Position numbers and translations under genes: made by a program. From Athripsodes cinereus (lineage: Eukaryota > Arthropoda > Insecta > Trichoptera > Leptoceridae), in assembly GCA_947579605.1 (NCBI GenBank), contig OX388307.1:20065237-20129236 (forward strand): a DNA stretch of 64,000 nt, given 5' to 3'. Below are positions 36,001-44,530 of the stretch, in pieces. Every line of letters begins with the position of its first letter. Position 1 is the stretch's first letter. The notes below the pieces were generated by a model, which ran no database searches, had not been told where the DNA came from, and was given only the letters and a program-made list of their open reading frames with translations.

Positions 36001-36801
36001 GTTAAAATCAATTCTTAAGTCGAGTTTATTATGGATTCAATACGTTAAAAAGCGATTGAATATTTTTCTATTTTTTTCAGAACCTGAAATATCAGCTATG
36101 AAAAGTACATATAAAAAGTTTTTCAGCATAATACTCTAAAACTTCTCTAAGCTTTCAAAACTGTCGCAGGTATTATTTTATTAATATTTCATCAAATTAA
36201 AAAAAGCTTGTATAAAGTCATGAACCAATCTCCATGAAGCAATTTATAATAATGTTATTATTTTTTAATTGAATATTTTTATGCCCGCATTTATTTTGAT
36301 TTTATAAATGAACATCTACAACTTAGTGATGAGGCAGACATGCTACTTATCCTGAATGCCTTATTTATTGGTAGGAAGAGGAAAACTTGTATGTTTATTA
36401 CATGCAGTTAGTTCACTGGCTGCCCCATTTTTAGAAGATGCTGTGATGGTTTAAATGTACGAATGAATAATCAGAAAAAAACTATTTTTAAAAAATATAC
36501 GAACGACACTTACTTTTTCTTTGCCGGTGACTCGTAGGATGAATTTCATTTTGGGTTGTTTCTTCAGTAACGCCTTGGACAATTCCTCCAGATCCTGTGA
36601 TTTAGCGTTGCCGGTATACACTAAATGTGTGCATCCACATACATAGAGTTCATTCACCGGCTTCTTCCCTTCGTAATAGCACACCACATTACTGCGCCCT
36701 ACATTAATTGGCGGACATAAATCGTTGCTCTGTTTCTGCAGCTCAGAACTAGAGCCAAAATTAAATAAAAATACAAGAAATGCAGTTTGCAGCAACCACA
36801 T
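14145..36801 (-). CDS. Secreted chitinase-like pseudo-enzyme: degenerate GH18, three CBM14 domains, long low-complexity region
   Basis: Eight minus-strand exons: 36514-36801, 21337-21645, 20663-20895, 20236-20433, 19697-19820, 19123-19387, 18781-19005 and 14145-18058. All junctions are GT-AG with agreeing phases, and the 5,556 coding bases give about 1,851 residues. Order: signal peptide (1 to ~20, MWLLQTAFLVFLF), GH18 fold (~30-360), CBM14 (~392-450), CBM14 (~468-525), Tyr/Asn/Ser/Thr/Gln-rich region, an acidic patch, and a last CBM14 (six cysteines, 1785-1841). In GH18 enzymes the fourth strand reads DGxDxDxE; here it is HGVEIQNA, so the proton-donor Glu and the Asp residues are lost. MxYD has become ETYG, and the last-strand Trp is missing. 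I infer an extracellular chitin-binding protein without hydrolase activity, in cuticle, trachea or peritrophic matrix. I cannot tie it to a named orthologue. A small exon may be missing between exons 1 and 2. Confidence 0.82.
17172..17663 (-). repeat. 82-residue tandem duplication inside exon 8
   Basis: Two adjacent copies in frame. Copy 1 starts KYNPTGYAPNIVTGE and ends EYITYSTPQPY. Copy 2 starts KFNLTGYTSNIASGE and ends EYSTYNTPQVY. Both share IG(Q/E)YPV and VPKYTQ at the same spacing. The repeat unit is exactly 82 codons, so it arose by coding-sequence duplication. Confidence 0.8.
18237..18318 (-). repeat. Short interspersed repeat family A, 5' fragment in intron 7
   Basis: Minus strand: CATGGAGTCACTGGTAAAGAA, then GTAAGTTTTTGAGTATCCTGTAACAAGCAGGCATTCG. 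This is only the first third of the family and lies just before the complete copy at 18340-18608. Confidence 0.5.
18340..18608 (-). repeat. Short interspersed repeat family A, young copy with tandem end duplication
   Basis: Nearly identical to 6706-6957. On the minus strand it ends GGGATATGCCGTGATGGTATAG followed by TATAG. Its 5' segment GACCAATTCTTTACCGGGTGCTCCACG (as on plus) is present twice in tandem, at about 18549-18577 and 18580-18608. It sits in intron 7 of the chitinase-like gene. Confidence 0.7.
18781..19005 (-). CDS. Exon 7 of the chitinase-like gene: second CBM14
   Basis: Acceptor ATATTTTCAG, donor ATG|GTTTGA. Encodes GYYADPENCRWFFACLDHGK...EFRCPFGLGFDENRLICDWPWQIPGC. With CP from the end of exon 6 this supplies the six cysteines and aromatic residues of a peritrophin-A domain. 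Enters in phase 1 and leaves in phase 1. The donor is non-consensus after GT but is the one that keeps the frame. Confidence 0.85.
19123..19387 (-). CDS. Exon 6 of the chitinase-like gene: first CBM14
   Basis: Acceptor TTTCTAG, donor AAG|GTGATG. Encodes DIRTEFECQRQGYFVHPRSC...RFYRCVKF...EFDCPSGLEFDSRYEVCVWPGSLDKGQAC, a complete CBM14, then a short linker and the first cysteine of the next domain (RFICPQKE). Confidence 0.88.
19697..19820 (-). CDS. Exon 5 of the chitinase-like gene: linker
   Basis: Acceptor TTTTTTCAG, donor GAG|GTATAT. Encodes GSLKNEILAAPQSQFWTDSVQ... to IVHAIRE, a linker between the GH18 fold and the first CBM14. Only one of the three frames is open and it fits the phase-2 end of exon 4. 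Confidence 0.75.
19821..20235 (-). other. Intron 4 of the chitinase-like gene, carrying a mariner-like MITE
   Basis: 415-bp intron. About a third of it is the TA-flanked element at 19949-20080. Confidence 0.65.
19949..20080. mobile_element. Small TA-flanked MITE with ~28-bp terminal inverted repeats
   Basis: The left end GACAAACCGTACTTAGC and the right end, reversed, GACAAACCATACTTGATG are matching inverted repeats that continue to ATCGACTAC. Both ends are bordered by TA (19947-19948 and 20081-20082), as for Tc1/mariner relatives. No coding capacity. Confidence 0.6.
20236..20433 (-). CDS. Exon 4 of the chitinase-like gene: end of the GH18 fold
   Basis: Acceptor TATATTTCAG, donor GGG|GTTAAC. 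Encodes GNKWIAFEDVSSLDVKSKYA, GLAGHGLIPLDDDDENTCEG and RLLGHVVKSL. This matches the GH18 segment that normally reads GxxWVxYDDxxSI, then GxMVWSLDxDDFxG, but the Trp of the last strand is gone while the acidic run is kept. Confidence 0.8.
20663..20895 (-). CDS. Exon 3 of the chitinase-like gene: GH18 middle
   Basis: Acceptor TATTCTAG, donor CAA|GTGAGT. Encodes DSTVDLVVGLGVPEEKIVVMSPAHAYVFTLSN and ends NWTLERDQDLSAPYTF. This corresponds to the GAPxxKLVLGIPxYGRxFTL strand and the loop before the last strands of GH18. Confidence 0.8.
20896..21336 (-). other. Intron 2 of the chitinase-like gene
   Basis: 441-bp intron. It contains a fragment of the foldback family motif (TGTCCTAACAAGACGAAAT at 21039-21057) and nothing else recognisable. 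Confidence 0.5.
21337..21645 (-). CDS. Exon 2 of the chitinase-like gene: GH18 active-site region, degenerate
   Basis: Acceptor TTCATTTCAG, donor ATA|GTAAGA. Encodes NLDDFLDSHHCHGVEIQNAHHE...VDLFILETYGMED. The catalytic motif position holds HGVEIQNA where an active enzyme has DGxDxDWE. The ETYG stretch replaces MxYD. Confidence 0.8.
24336..24436 (+). repeat. Short interspersed repeat family A, old 3' fragment
   Basis: GAGAGGACGACCAACATG, GTACTGGCTGACCAAGTTGTAGGATATGTCGTGGTGGTATAG and a GATAGA tail match the 3' half of the family. Confidence 0.45.
24502..24720. mobile_element. Foldback element with perfect 86-bp inverted repeat and 13-bp target duplication
   Basis: Head ATTCACTGTGTCGGTGTTTAGGTAGTAG, then arms 24540-24625 and 24637-24722 that are perfectly complementary around an 11-nt loop. 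The element is bordered by CGAGCTTTTATTC at 24489-24501 and 24721-24733. The last two bases of the right arm fall in the duplication. Related copies at 4028 and 58621 share the head and the GACGAAA..GTCTCTCTC type stem. No coding capacity. Confidence 0.75.
24780..26240 (-). mobile_element. R1-clade non-LTR retrotransposon, 5'-truncated
   Basis: GC-rich against its surroundings. On the minus strand it carries the C-terminal part of ORF2 followed by a 3' UTR of about 0.6 kb. The upstream end is within about 26200-26300, where the text returns to AT-rich DNA. The exact boundaries and any target duplication are not clear. Confidence 0.65.
25416..26240 (-). pseudogene. R1-type ORF2 C-terminal fragment with frameshift
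   Basis: The frame 25416-26195 reads RATYVAQVTYAARVWSHRLL, AYRTAASDGLPVIAGVLPADLEVL, and a zinc-binding end CACGTGAQSAGHILWECPL. This is the thumb and C-terminal region of R1-clade reverse transcriptases. A neighbouring minus frame upstream of about 26165 continues the same protein (LRRLSRGTWGLRSGTVRAIY), so one frameshift separates them. The endonuclease and catalytic palm are absent, so it is a dead copy. Confidence 0.7.
26405..26520 (-). repeat. tRNA-like SINE fragment
   Basis: On the minus strand GAGATCCCAGGCTCGATTCC has a B-box-like core (GGCTCGATTCC), with TGGTCAGTTGCC upstream as a weak A box. A relative with the same layout is at 39640-39735 on the same strand. Confidence 0.45.
26530..31640. 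other. Repeat-poor part of intron 1
   Basis: No exon or defined element recognised. A possible LINE tail with (AAAT)n ends near 30085. Low-complexity AT sequence throughout. Confidence 0.35.
31650..31850 (-). repeat. Short interspersed repeat family A, diverged copy
   Basis: Blocks AAACACACAAGTCGTCCTCTCCGTGCCAATA, CATTCAGGATGGGTGGCACACCTCATCG and CTACCTTTTACAGGACACTTGAAAAC match the family in reverse. The 3' terminal TACCCC block is lost. Confidence 0.55.
35206..35259. repeat. 54-nt near-perfect hairpin in intron 1
   Basis: GATTGTGTGTAGGTAAAATT... and its inverted copy ...AATTATACCTACACACAATC form a 24-bp stem with one mismatch around the loop GTGTAT. It may be a tiny foldback element. It is rather short for a microRNA precursor. 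Confidence 0.7.
35735..35945 (+). repeat. Short interspersed repeat family A, diverged copy
   Basis: CTCGTGGAGTCTCCTGAATAAA, then GGTGTCCTGTAAGATGTAGGAATTCG and TACGTATAAGACAATTAA. The 3' part is poorly preserved. Confidence 0.45.
36305..36454 (+). repeat. Short interspersed repeat family A, 3' half
   Basis: GTGATGAGGCAGACATGC, CCTGAATGCC, TGTTTATTACATGCAGTTAGTTCACTGGCTGCCCCATTTTTAGAAGATGCTGTGATGG. It lies just inside intron 1, next to exon 1 of the chitinase-like gene. Confidence 0.55.
36514..36801 (-). CDS. Exon 1 of the chitinase-like gene: signal peptide and GH18 start
   Basis: Donor AAA|GTAAGT. The start at 36801 is chosen because MWLLQTAFLVFLFNFGSSSE is a standard signal peptide; an in-frame ATG at 36828 would add nine residues. 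The rest, NVVCYYEGKKPVNELYVCGCTHLVYTGNA...QPKMKFILRV, matches the first strands of GH18 proteins (CYxxxW...CTHLIYAF...K.LLSVGG). Confidence 0.82.
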
Positions 36802-36882
36802 TTTAATAAATAAAAATATTAGCATCAATATTAGATAAATAAATTCATTTAATTATTTATGTCGTATCACTTATCGCGAGTG

Positions 36883-36890
36883 TTTTATAA
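36883..36890 (-). promoter_or_regulatory. Possible TATA box of the chitinase-like gene
   Basis: Minus strand reads TTATAAAA about 80 nt upstream of the start codon, at the edge of a less AT-rich stretch (36890-37040). Position and sequence fit a core promoter, but no start site can be seen. Confidence 0.35.
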
Positions 36891-37059
36891 TTCGGTTGAT
36901 TGGTCCTGTTATGATTTGATCCAATTAGTAGTCCTCTCGAATGGACCACGCGCGCTATTGTGTTGTGTCGGCTACCTTATTCATCTGACTCTTGCGTTTA
37001 GAACAAGCATGGCTTACCTGCCCTACTCCTTTACTTTCCACGCGTGATCTTATTGAACT

Positions 37060-38860
37060 ATTATTATACTATACTATATCACTCATACCGTGTACCGTAC
37101 AGCCTCAGTATTGTACCCCGTGTATTGCTGCTTGCTAATATAGTCATTAGGCAAAGCACGTATGTAATGGGCAAGTTGTTAGATTTTAAAAGATGCAATA
37201 AATTTGAATTGATTATTGAACATATTTAACAGGAAATCTCCAGAGAAATTATATGGTACCGAAATTAACTGCCTTGATCCTGATTTTTTGGAATTGCATT
37301 AACACTTTGTAAGCATCTTGTGTAATAATAATTCATTGCTGTCTTGAAAAATTTAGGCATTTAATTTGTTTATGAGAAACATAACAATTGGTATATTTTC
37401 ATAGCTTTCAGTGTATTCGATGTCACAAAGATTTTAATATCGTAGTTGTAAAATATAACAAAACGTAACATTACATACAGAACAATATTTGAACATGACG
37501 GCTTGAATATTTATTATTATGCGGTTTATCTACTGGCTACTCTATTTTCGGGAGATACCGTGATGATATTTATTATATTGTATAACATCGAAGACTCCCT
37601 TCTCATCGCTGCATAAAGTTATTTCTATTTATCAAGAATTAGGTATTTTAGGACATTGTTCACTGAGTTCATTGTTCACTTTTTAATAAGTTGTTTCTTA
37701 ACCATATTCCAGTTTTTAATACTAAATAGTTAATAAAACTTTTAGGCAAAAAGAGGTGATAAGAAACCATATAAATAATCAAACATAAAAAAAATTTTGC
37801 TTTATGAGTCCTTTTATGGAAAAAGTAAAAATATTTATACTTAGGACATATTTTTTCCAAAACTATAATACCTTATAGTATGTAGTACTTCCATTTTGAT
37901 AGTAAAATAAAGATATTTAAAATTACCTGGAGAAACCTTACGGTTCTGAAAGGGTTAAACATTAAAAATAGCTGTGAGCATTATTATTCTAATACCGAAA
38001 TATATAACATAATCAATATTTCTTTGGGAAGATTCTGCATAGCGGTATTATCTCAAAGGCCAAATGTGTGTCTTCATTAAATATACAGGTAGATTTTATT
38101 TGGTGAAATTAAATTAGATCATTGTTTTATTGAAATAATAATTGTTTAATTTGACTGACACTAAGATTTGAATGTTATGATGAAAGATGTGCAGCATGGT
38201 GTAGAACAGTTATGTTATTGGTTCTCACAATACTGTATCACTATTCAATGTACAGTACTTACCTAAGTGTTGAATAATAAAATTATTGTTTTATTACAGT
38301 ATAAGAAACTTTTTGCCTAATTTAATATGGAAGAATACAATATGATAGCAATATTGGATTATTTTGTAATATTTGTACACTCTAGTGTTTCCAATGTTAA
38401 TATTATATGACTTAGTTATACTGAATTGTTTATCTTTGTAAATAGAAATAATTTCATGTCCCATATATCATTACAGAAAAAAAATATAGATTGTGTTTAT
38501 AAATATATATAAACCCTAAAATTATCATGTTAATGTCGTTTTCCATTTCAAGACCACCAGACCTTTTTGCTCAATGTATTAGATTTTTTTTTTCATATTT
38601 TGTATGATAATTACCTGATATGTTGAGAATTTCAAACAAGTATTTTTTTTTACTTTCGGATTTTTTTTGGCGGCTATTTTTCCATCGTATCACAGGTGAT
38701 TTTTTAATGAAAATAGGTCTTTAGAAAAATTATTGTATTAACATATCAGGCAATAAATAGGCAAAGTATAAGAAAAATCAAGAAACATCGAGCAACGATT
38801 TTTCTATATTCTGGTTGTTTTCAAATGAATTTAGCCTAATATAAACCTATTCATCGTAGT
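37060..38860. other. Gene-free stretch upstream of the chitinase-like gene
   Basis: AT-rich. Only an old family A 3' fragment at about 37475-37573 (CTACTGGCTACTCTATTTTCGGGAGATACCGTGATGATA) is recognised. Confidence 0.4.
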
Positions 38861-38867
38861 TGAATCA

Positions 38868-39052
38868 TATTTTTTTTTTTTAAAAAGATGTATCTGGGTT
38901 TTTTGTTATAAACCCAAATACAACCTTATACACCTTTCACAGTAAGCTACTAAAAGCTTGTGTCGTGAAAGGGGAGTTTGCCGGCACCTGGTATCGAACC
39001 ACGGACCCCATGTTCACGAGGCCGAGACTCTACCTCCAGGCTACCGACGAAC
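38868..39052 (-). repeat. tRNA-derived SINE (family E)
   Basis: On the minus strand it starts CGAGTTCGTCGGTAGCCTGG, has an A-box-like TAGCCTGGAGG, a B box GGTTCGATACC, and ends in a T/A-rich tail. The copy at 57099-57291 is about the same length. Immediately after it, at 39051-39082, the same head occurs in the opposite direction (CTCGGTAGCCTGGAGGTAGAG). Confidence 0.65.
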
Positions 39053-39330
39053 TCGGTAGCCTGGAGGTAGAGTCTCTCTATTTTTTCGATAACTCTTAGG
39101 CGAAGTGTAATAATAATAATGGGTAATAGTAGTTTTAATATTACATAATAATTATACTATGTACTTTATTGAGTATATTACATACTAACTACAAACCCAG
39201 CATCGCTCAAACTATCATTAATTATATTTTTATTTAAAATGGTTTAGTTTTTCACCAGCCGGCACATGATACATTTATGAACCTGCTGGTATCGACAAGC
39301 CAAGGAAAACAATATGATATTACACATATA

Positions 39331-39427
39331 AATACATCGGTAACAAAAAATCTACTACGAGCGCTTTGATCCAATAAACAATACATCGGTATACAAAAAA
39401 TCTTCTAGCGGCGTTTTGATCTAAAAG
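39331..39427. repeat. Two-copy ~49-bp tandem repeat
   Basis: AATACATCGGTAACAAAAAA...GAGCGCTTTGATC is followed directly by AATACATCGGTATACAAAAAA...GGCGTTTTGATC. Confidence 0.6.
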
Positions 39428-39639
39428 GAAATGTAAAACATTATCGTAGTGTTTTCAATTTACCGGTATACGTTCATTTTGAATACTCATAAATAAGCAA
39501 TATGCTTATACATATTTTTATTATCCAAGAACACGCTCTATCTATATATCGTTGGTAATTTTTTTTATAGATGGTTATCCTATTACTCTTATTGAAGTTG
39601 AAATACACTTTCATACTACAATAATAAGCAATATACTAG

Positions 39640-39735
39640 TGTGGCAAAGACGGAGTAGGACTGCAGTGAGATTTGAACTTGGGATCTCTAAAAGACAAGA
39701 TATCAGGCAATCCGCCAATCACTAACATTACCATA
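39640..39735 (-). repeat. tRNA-like SINE fragment, related to 26405-26520
   Basis: Minus strand GAGATCCCAAGTTCAAATCTC followed by CTGCAGTCCTACTCCGTC matches the layout of the 26405 copy. The B box is decayed. Confidence 0.4.
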
Positions 39736-40311
39736 GCAAATGTACAAACATACATATAGGTAACTGTATATGAACTGAATCAAATATATATAATTTGTAG
39801 GTGGGCAAATTGGTCCGTATTTACATTCATCTGGTTTTTTGTATCGCTTGCAATTGTCTCCATACATAACAAAGGACATTGCTCTACTTAGATCCGGTCC
39901 TATATATTATTATTTTAAGAATTTTAAGAAATAGCATTGCGTAACAACGTTTCAAGTCACACCAACTTCAAACTGAATGTATAATCGATGTTTTTGTTTT
40001 GAGCCAAAATTAGCAGTTTTATGGGTATGTAGGTAATCAATACAATTTGGTGGAGTCCAGTTCAATTATATATTTTAGCGAAGTAAGAATAAGTATTTTT
40101 TTGATTTGAATTATGATACCAACTAATTTCTTCACTTTTGGGGCTTGATACATTATTGTTGGTTAATATTTAAACACTGAAAATGATCATATAGACATCA
40201 ATGACAACCTATTTATAAAATTTTTGACTTTGGTGCTGTTATTTATTCTTTATTACACGCACGGTGTGCCAATATATTGCATTTTTTTAAAACTATGTAG
40301 GTACGTACGTT

Positions 40312-40465
40312 ATGGGTTAGTTGGAAGATATCGCGCTTCTGCGATAAACTCGCCCATTGCACAAATTTATTTGTCTGGTTCTGCAATGTTTGTGTTTTAA
40401 TAATGTTTGTTTTTTTGTGCAATAAAGATTTTTATTTTTTTTTTTTATTTTTATTTTTTTTTTTA
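40312..40465 (+). repeat. LINE 3' tail, family C
   Basis: GGGTTAGTTGGAAGATATCGCG, GCGATAAACTCGCCCATTGCAC, then TGCAATAAAG and a long T/A-rich tail. The same module as at 1826, 51890 and 53553. Confidence 0.6.
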
Positions 40466-40782
40466 CGCGGCGGCAGAATTGCCATCCACACTTCTCAGCA
40501 TTGTACAACCAGATAAGTCTCCATATGATCAGTCATGATCACACAAAAACTTAACAGTCTAATGCCGGGAAAAATTCACCTATCCAGATATACAGGATAT
40601 CAAAGGATTAGGCTCAAAACGCGGTATTTAATATTACTATTTAATATTTATTATTTTATTTTATTACCATCGCGGACGGTATTTCACGTCCACAAGGCGG
40701 GGTATTGGTAAAAGTTTTCAACTAGCAATAATCGCACCTCGGATAAACCTCATTGGTTACGATATCGCCACTGCGCAAAGTA

Positions 40783-40813
<31 letters not shown>
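40783..40813 (+). repeat. (ATT)n microsatellite
   Basis: About ten ATT units without interruption. Confidence 0.85.
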
Positions 40814-40814
<1 letters not shown>

Positions 40815-40966
40815 GTAATTAGTTATTTTATAAAAAGCTAAAATTCTGTAAATGTTTATAGATAAATAAATATATTTTATTGAGTACATATTAATTTAAC
40901 AACAGGTACAACATAAATATTATACAACGTAAAAATGGAATATTATATAGTTAATACTGCGCCCTA

Positions 40967-41115
40967 CACTGAGAATTTTTTTTTACCAACAATTCGTTTG
41001 CGAAAAGTTAATATTATAGATTCGTACTAATGAATCGTTTGTACTATCTCTGGTCCTAATCTGATAGTACGTACCAATGACTCGTTGTGAAATTTCGTTA
41101 GTATTTTTCTCAGTG
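40967..41115. mobile_element. TA-flanked MITE with CACTGAGAAA-type ends
   Basis: The left end CACTGAGAATTTTT and the right end, reversed, CACTGAGAAAAATAC are inverted repeats bordered by TA on both sides (40965-40966 and 41116-41117). 149 bp, no coding capacity, Tc1/mariner-like. Confidence 0.65.
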
Positions 41116-41119
41116 TACT

Positions 41120-43260
41120 ACAGGCATAAATGAAGTGTTACTTGACGGGCCTACCCCCTTAACCCACGTCCACCCCGGCACCCTCGAAGCATCCAATGAA
41201 TTTCCAGAATCTGAGAGCTCCGGGAGGCCCCCCAGATGCAACAGGAAGAGTAAATATTCTCAATCTATGAATTACTAAATTTGCGTGGTCATTTTAAACG
41301 CATTATTGTGTTTGACAATACACATTATACTTTTACCTGACTTGGGCTTGCTTTTTTAATTTCAATTATTTTAATAGTAAGATAAAGTTAATTATGTATT
41401 CCTGAATATTTATCGCAAATGCAAGTCGATTTGCAGCTGTATGCATCATATTTTTATACATTATCGCTGACTGTTTACTTATACATGTATATTTCATTTT
41501 ACATATTTATTATATCCATCAAAAGACGCCCTACGGAAAAGTTGACATACGTGCAGATTAACATAGTATTGCACTCTAGTAACTACTTCGAAAGTATGTA
41601 AGTATAATTTATCTATATTAAGAGATTTGCACAATATTAAAACGTGTACTTAGTAAATTCACGTAGTTACTTTTTAAACTTTAAATAGGTAAGTAGATAC
41701 AAGAATTAATATAATGCTTAACAAGTTTTAATTAATTATTACTCATGATAATTTATTCAATAACAATATTAATAATCTTCGACATCATTACTATAAGCAG
41801 ATCAGTGATATTTTAATTAAGAAAATTATAATATTATTTATTACGTAATTTTCGTACGAATATTAACTAGGTATACAAGATTAATCTCCTCTTAAATTTC
41901 CTCATGTAACATATTCGGTTTGTTCTCTTTTAGTTGTGAGTAATATGCAAATTATGTTTTTTAATATTGTTTTTATTTCACTATGATGACATACGAACAA
42001 CCCTAATATGACTTTATACTCCATATTTCATTGTTGATTACTTACTAGTTTTAATACTTAGCATTGCAAGCCTTAAATATAAAAAAAACTAATAAATTAG
42101 TATCTGAATCTTCTTATCCCAAGATTACATGTTTAGTTTTTGACTAATTGTTGCGACAGATATTTGAGTTATTTATAATTTCTGATTTTTTTGACGATTT
42201 CCTGATTTTAGAACTTTAAATTTACGAACAATAAGTTTGTGGTTATAAGGTGGTAACGATATACTTATGCTACTGTAAGATCTTTGAGGTGCTGACGTTA
42301 ATAAAAAATCGTGATGTTAGCAGATTGCCAAAGTGCATGCATGCACGTAACATTTTTATTATTATGAAAAACTGAAAGATGCAAAATATACGATTAAATT
42401 GATAACGAAAGAGTTATGTGATAATAAAATTGTTTGATATTAATACCCTTCTTAACTATTTGACAGATGATAAATAAAAAGGATAATCTTATGATATAGT
42501 ATGGCATGTTGTAATATACGTATGTTGTATCTCACTATATACAGTATGATAATATTTTTAAAGATATATGTTCTTATGTTCAAATTACAAATGAATGAAA
42601 AAACACAAACATATATTAATTTATTGGGATTAACATTGTGTGCCTATATGTGGACAGTTCATAATGTTCATACCTATATGTTAGGTAGATGTATTGCACT
42701 GGACAATTATTACGAATATTGAGTCCATTTTTTACAAACGAGTTCTTTTAACCCTAAAACAACACGCAGAATATAAGACAACTCAACAAAACTTTGTATT
42801 AATTAAGAAATTTAAACTATTTTACAAAATATTTAGTAATTCCACTGATGACATTATTAATTTGCGAGTTGGCGTTCGAAAGCTTCAGCTCTCAACATAT
42901 ATTGTAAAGGTATGTGACACACGAACAAAATGTACATTTTCCCATGAAAAATAAGCTCTTAAAAGGGATGGTGAGTTAGGTACGTACATTATAATAAATG
43001 AAATGTACCGCTGTGTACAGCAAAACATTTCTAGCATTTCTCTCTGTTTGATATTAGGGAAAACACATAATATCCATATCAGAGATATGTACTTTTATAG
43101 TGGTTGTTTCCACTAGTTAATTCAAAATTAATATTAGATGGTGACTTTATAGTTCAAGTTCATATGTATTTATATAATATGATGAAAAGAATAACTTTTT
43201 TTATGATAAAGACTGCACTGTTTTCCGGCGCCCTTAAGATAATATTATAAGTATATATAT
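41120..43260. other. Gene-free stretch with a GC-rich patch
   Basis: 41140-41250 is unusually C/G-rich (CCTACCCCCTTAACCCACG, GGGAGGCCCCCCAG) and is probably a fragment of a mobile element, but nothing is recognisable. The rest is AT-rich. Confidence 0.35.
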
Positions 43261-43264
43261 TTAG

Positions 43265-43740
43265 TTACAATCCATTGGATTGGTCTGCAACGAGTTTGGT
43301 TTTTCTTCTCCATTCCTCCCTATTCTCAGCCAGTCTTTTAAGCTCTACGTATGAGCCACAGTTCATGTCCCTCTTCAGTTGGTCCATATATGCGTCTCTT
43401 GGTCGGCCTCTGCCATTTGTTCCCTCGGTCTTACCCTCCGCGATGGCGATGAGTAGTCCTGGGTGCCTGATGTTGTGCCCAATCCAGTTAGCTCGTTGTT
43501 GGCTGATTCTCTTAAGGAGTTGCCTTTTTTCGCCTACCCTGGTTAAGACTTCTTCGTTTTCGACGTGCTCCGACCAGTGGATTTTAAGCATGCGTCTGTA
43601 GCACCACATCTCAAAGGCCGCCAACCGTCCGCTTTCACTCTTGCTGATGGTCCATGTCTCACAACCATAAAGCAGAATGCTCCATACAAAGGCTTTAGTA
43701 AGGTTCTTCCTTACGCTTAAGTCGATATTTGGGGATATTA
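43265..43740 (-). pseudogene. RTE-like LINE reverse transcriptase, C-terminal fragment
   Basis: The minus frame reads NIDLSVRKNLTKAFVWSILLYGCETWTISKSE, then LAAFEMWCYRRMLKIHWSEH, TRVGEKRQLL, RANWIGHNIRHPGLL and GRGRPRDAYMDQLKRD, ending ENREEWRRKTKLV. This is the standard post-palm C-terminal region of insect RTE-type LINE proteins. The 5' part is truncated at about 43740. No stop within the visible frame, so it is a fairly young copy. Confidence 0.75.
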
Positions 43741-44339
43741 TAAGTACCTACTGTGAAACAGCACCAAAATCAAGTCAACCGTCGTCACCATCATCATTTA
43801 TATATGAAAATGTTTGTCACAAATTCGAAAATAATTTGAGCTCGTGAAATAAAGTGTGATATTACGCGTTAAGCTTTAATACTGACTGGAAAAATAATTG
43901 GTCGTTAGAGTGTTGACACTGTTAATAAAAGTCGTTGATAGTATCAAACAAATTCAACTCATGATAATGAGAAAGTGTTTATTAGGCGCATGGCTAATGT
44001 ACCTATATATAAATACTTCGTATTATATATCATAAACAAACAGATAATCATATGCAAGAAAAATCCCAATAGGTACCTACCCATAACTTACTACTAAAAT
44101 GAAAACATGCATACCTACATACATTTCAAATTTTGTTGCGAAATTAGAGCATTGAATGTTTGATTTAGTGGCAAAATATATGTAGCGTTTTTTTGGAGTT
44201 TATTTCTAAACTTCGTGAATATTAATCGTCTAACTTATTAAAAATGTATGATTGTGCAGGCTTAGATTAAATCTCTGTAAATAGATATGATTAATGTTTA
44301 GTGACAATTTCATCAATACTCTTACAATAATTTACATAA

Positions 44340-44530
44340 AAAAACAGTTACATTCATCATCAACGCTCCTCTCAGGAGAACAGACAGAAACCAGCCTCCT
44401 CCATTCAGAGCGTGTCTGCATCACGTTCTGCAGGATGTCGTTGTCACAGAAACGATATAATATTGCGAAAGAGGTAAGTACGTCTGAGCCGTCGGAACCC
44501 TTGTGGACGAAAGAACACTTCTCTTTTTGA
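44340..44530. other. GC-richer island of unknown origin
   Basis: Both strands are open over about 60 codons. The minus frame (ILQNVMQTRSEWRRLVSV) resembles the end of a LINE protein. The plus strand carries ATGTCGTTGTC...GAG followed by a textbook donor GTAAGT at about 44472, which could be a first exon. Neither reading can be decided. Confidence 0.3.

Larger units (their letters stand above)
21646..36513 (-). other. Intron 1 of the chitinase-like gene (about 14.9 kb), filled with repeats
   Basis: Phase-0 intron. Recognised contents: perfect inverted repeat (24540-24722), R1-clade LINE remnant (24780-26240), tRNA-like SINE (26405-26520), family A copies and a 54-nt hairpin (35206-35259). A small missing GH18 exon could be hidden here. 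In 21650-24330, 26530-31640 and 31860-35190 I see no coding or RNA gene. Confidence 0.55.

Noticed and set aside
36859..37047. Plus-strand open frame upstream of the chitinase-like gene.
   Set aside because: Lies over the presumed promoter, no domain, no splice or conservation support.
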